A DNA stretch of 57,971 bases from Thiothrix nivea (GTDB taxonomy: Bacteria > Pseudomonadota > Gammaproteobacteria > Thiotrichales > Thiotrichaceae): the NCBI GenBank assembly GCA_002746895.1, contig PDRT01000048.1:1-57971 (forward strand). Reading direction: 5' to 3'. Of the stretch, positions 56,246 through 57,971 are shown one piece after another; the stretch's first letter is position 1; the number at the start of each line of letters is the position of its first letter. A model generated the notes under the pieces. It saw only the letters and a list, made by a program, of their open reading frames with translations. It searched no databases and had not been told where the DNA came from. The position numbers and the translations under genes were made by a program.

Positions 56246-56806
56246 TTATCCTGCCCTCAGGACCTGGTTACTGAGAGCATCACGTATTTCACTGGGCTGT
56301 TTCTTTCCACCCAGCGGCTTGTCCAGAATCAGGTCAACCTGGTGGCCGAATTGTTCACTGACCTGTAAAGCTGTGGTTGCCGGAGGTCGTCCAGTAATGT
56401 TTGCGCTGGTTGAAATAACAGGATGCCCCAGTTGTTGACAAAGTTTCATGCATACGGGGTGATCACTGATGCGTACGGCTATTTTCTGAAAATGACCACG
56501 TATTAATGGCGAAACCTGCGCCCGTACCGGCAATAACCAGGTCACCGGGCCGGGCCAGGTGGGGCTGATTCGTGCCATAATTTCATCATCCAGTGGCGGA
56601 ATAAAGTCATTGAGCTGATTCAGGTTGGCAGCCAGTAAAATCAGTCCCTTATCTGCCGGGCGCTGTTTTGTTCCCAGCAGACGTTGTACCGCCGATAAAT
56701 TGCGCGGATCACAGCCCAGACCGAATACAGCTTCCGTGGGATAAGCCAGAATACCGCCATTTCTGATGGTTTCCACGGCTTTGTCTATGGAATGGCTGGT
56801 GGGCAT
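56246..56806 (-). CDS. tsaC: Threonylcarbamoyl-AMP synthase
   Basis: 186 aa from ATG 56806 (MPTSHSIDKAVETIRNGG); the upstream ORF part is topA in another frame. YrdC/Sua5 fold: AYPTEAVFGLGCDPRN, LGTKQRPADKGLILLA, GPVTWLLP and HPVISTSANITGRP. It makes TC-AMP for t6A37 of ANN-decoding tRNAs. It is the short, single-domain TsaC type. Confidence 0.95.
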   Translation of the reverse strand: MPTSHSIDKAVETIRNGGILAYPTEAVFGLGCDPRNLSAVQRLLGTKQRPADKGLILLAANLNQLNDFIPPLDDEIMARISPTWPGPVTWLLPVRAQVSPLIRGHFQKIAVRISDHPVCMKLCQQLGHPVISTSANITGRPPATTALQVSEQFGHQVDLILDKPLGGKKQPSEIRDALSNQVLRAG

Positions 56807-56810
56807 CACT

Positions 56811-57971
56811 TTACTTTTTTGCCACAGCGTCGCCGTCACTCTTCCCGGTTGCCGCTTTGGTTCTGGTGGTTTTCTTTGTGGTCGGTGTTTTTTTGCTGGG
56901 ATCTGTTTTGGGCTTTCGCTTGGCCCTGGGCTTCGGTGGCGGTGCGTTGGCAATAATGTCCAGTGCCTGCTCCCTGGTCACCTTCACCGGATCAAGGTCT
57001 TTGTCCACTTTGGCCAGACGGATTTTCCGGGTGCCATCCGTGACTTCCGGCCCCCAGCGGCCTTTGACAATTTTTACTCCATCACCCAGATCATTGATCA
57101 GTTTGGCCAGTTCTGCTGCCTTTTTCTCTGCGGCTTTTTTGGCACGAATAGCGGCTCTACCCTTCGGTGGCGGCGCATTGGCGATCATGGCCAGGGCTTC
57201 TTCTTTGGTCACGGTCAGCGGGTCACGGTCTTTGGGCAGCCGGGTTTTGACAATCCCATCGGTGACAAACGGCCCCCATCGCCCTTTCAGTATCTGAAGC
57301 TCATCACCAAAGTCCTGGATAATCTTCGCCAGATCTGCGGCTTGTTTTTCTGCAATCAGCTCCAGTGCCCGTTCCAGTGTCACGGTGTAAGGATCATCCT
57401 CCTTGAGTGAGACAAACTTGTTGCTGTAACGGAGATAGGGGCCAAAGCGACCAATGCTGGCACTAATAGTTTGACCTTCGGCGGTTTCACCCAGTGTTCG
57501 TGGCAACTTGAATAATTCCATCGCGTCTTCCAGCGTGACATCATCCATTTTCATGCCAGCCCGCAAACTGGCGAATGTGGGCTTTTCCTCATCATCACGG
57601 GTGCCGATTTGTACGAATGGCCCGTACTGACCCATGCGAACCGAGACGGGTTTACCGCTTTTCGGGTCGATACCCAGCTCTCTGGGCTGCAGCACATCAC
57701 TACGCTGTACGCTCTCCATTTTGTCATCAACCAGTTCATGGAATGGCCGCCAGAACTGATCCAGCACCGGAATCCATGCAGTTTCACCGCGGGAGATTGA
57801 GTCCAGCTGATCTTCCAGATTGGCGGTGAAGTCATAGTCAACATAGCGGGTGAAATGTTCGGTGAGGAATTTATTGACAATCCTGCCAATGTCTGTCGGT
57901 GTGAAACGGCGTTGTTCCAGTTCAACATATTCCCGTGCCTGTAGTGTTGAAATAATGCTGGCATAGGTCGA
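56811..57971 (-). CDS. topA: DNA topoisomerase I, 3' part (runs off window)
   Basis: The reading frame enters from the right edge with STYASIISTLQAREYVE...FTPTDIGRIVNKFLTEHF, the end of the TopA core. After KPVSVRMGQYGPFVQIG it has repeated Toprim_C-type modules, each ending RxGPY/RWGP (IGRFGPYLRYSN, KGRWGPFVTDG, KGRWGPEVTDG). A lysine/threonine-rich tail (KKTPTTKKTTRTKAATGK) closes it. These modules replace the zinc ribbons of E. coli TopA. The catalytic Tyr lies outside the window. The gene ends 4 nt before tsaC. Confidence 0.95.
   Translation of the reverse strand, partial: STYASIISTLQAREYVELEQRRFTPTDIGRIVNKFLTEHFTRYVDYDFTANLEDQLDSISRGETAWIPVLDQFWRPFHELVDDKMESVQRSDVLQPRELGIDPKSGKPVSVRMGQYGPFVQIGTRDDEEKPTFASLRAGMKMDDVTLEDAMELFKLPRTLGETAEGQTISASIGRFGPYLRYSNKFVSLKEDDPYTVTLERALELIAEKQAADLAKIIQDFGDELQILKGRWGPFVTDGIVKTRLPKDRDPLTVTKEEALAMIANAPPPKGRAAIRAKKAAEKKAAELAKLINDLGDGVKIVKGRWGPEVTDGTRKIRLAKVDKDLDPVKVTREQALDIIANAPPPKPRAKRKPKTDPSKKTPTTKKTTRTKAATGKSDGDAVAKK

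Overview
The window looks like a chromosomal segment of a gammaproteobacterium. It has the full iscRSUA-hscBA-fdx-iscX order, the rlmE-ftsH-folP-glmM-tpiA-secG-tRNA-Leu run, class IIA fructose-bisphosphate aldolase, two Gram-negative porins, hemN with an FNR/Anr-type box, and a split topA/tsaC/pyrC end. Order or genus cannot be fixed from sequence alone. Gene density is high, with few intergenic stretches over 300 bp. No CRISPR array, rRNA or intact insertion sequence was found.

Layout. 0.1-5.1 kb: a giant FAD/Fe-S oxidoreductase and a small porin. 5.2-8.6 kb: rpsI-rplM placed directly behind a DUF1501/DUF1800 pair, with the L13 N-terminus altered at the join. 8.9-13.8 kb: a putative HExxH protease, a degenerate M23-like protein, polA and a GNAT enzyme. 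13.8-18.1 kb: a compact minus-strand type III secretion (T3SS) block sctC'-D-E-F-G-I-J. It encodes basal-body rings, needle, needle chaperones and rod, but no export apparatus, ATPase or effector. Its SctC is only the N0/N1 part of a secretin and ends in a DUF4124-like segment. 18.2-22.2 kb: a MerR/SO_0444 metal-efflux pair, an IclR regulator, an ogt pseudogene that has lost its catalytic cysteine region, and fbaA. 22.3-30.2 kb: hemN, a TrmB-like methyltransferase and the complete ISC iron-sulfur operon behind an IscR type-1-like operator.

30.5-39.9 kb is an accessory region. Several exported Cys-rich proteins lie here, among them two paralogues each with two copies of a domain resembling the WxxW domain of vertebrate mucins and CILP. 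A decayed vapBC module sits between them. Next to them is a beta-propeller sensor kinase with an AraC-type response regulator, which may or may not control them. 39.9-46.5 kb: housekeeping genes (yhbY, rlmE, ftsH, folP, glmM, tpiA, secG, tRNA-Leu). 47.1-54.6 kb: a second porin and a LiuR-like MerR regulator heading a fatty-acid/acyl-CoA beta-oxidation operon (thiolase, HAD/ECH fusion, acyl-CoA dehydrogenase, enoyl-CoA hydratase). 54.6-58.0 kb: a broken DUF4124 gene, pyrC, tsaC and the 3' end of topA running off the window.

The strongest candidates for something undescribed are the T3SS block with a split, DUF4124-tailed secretin piece and the WxxW-like secreted protein island with its adjacent two-component system.
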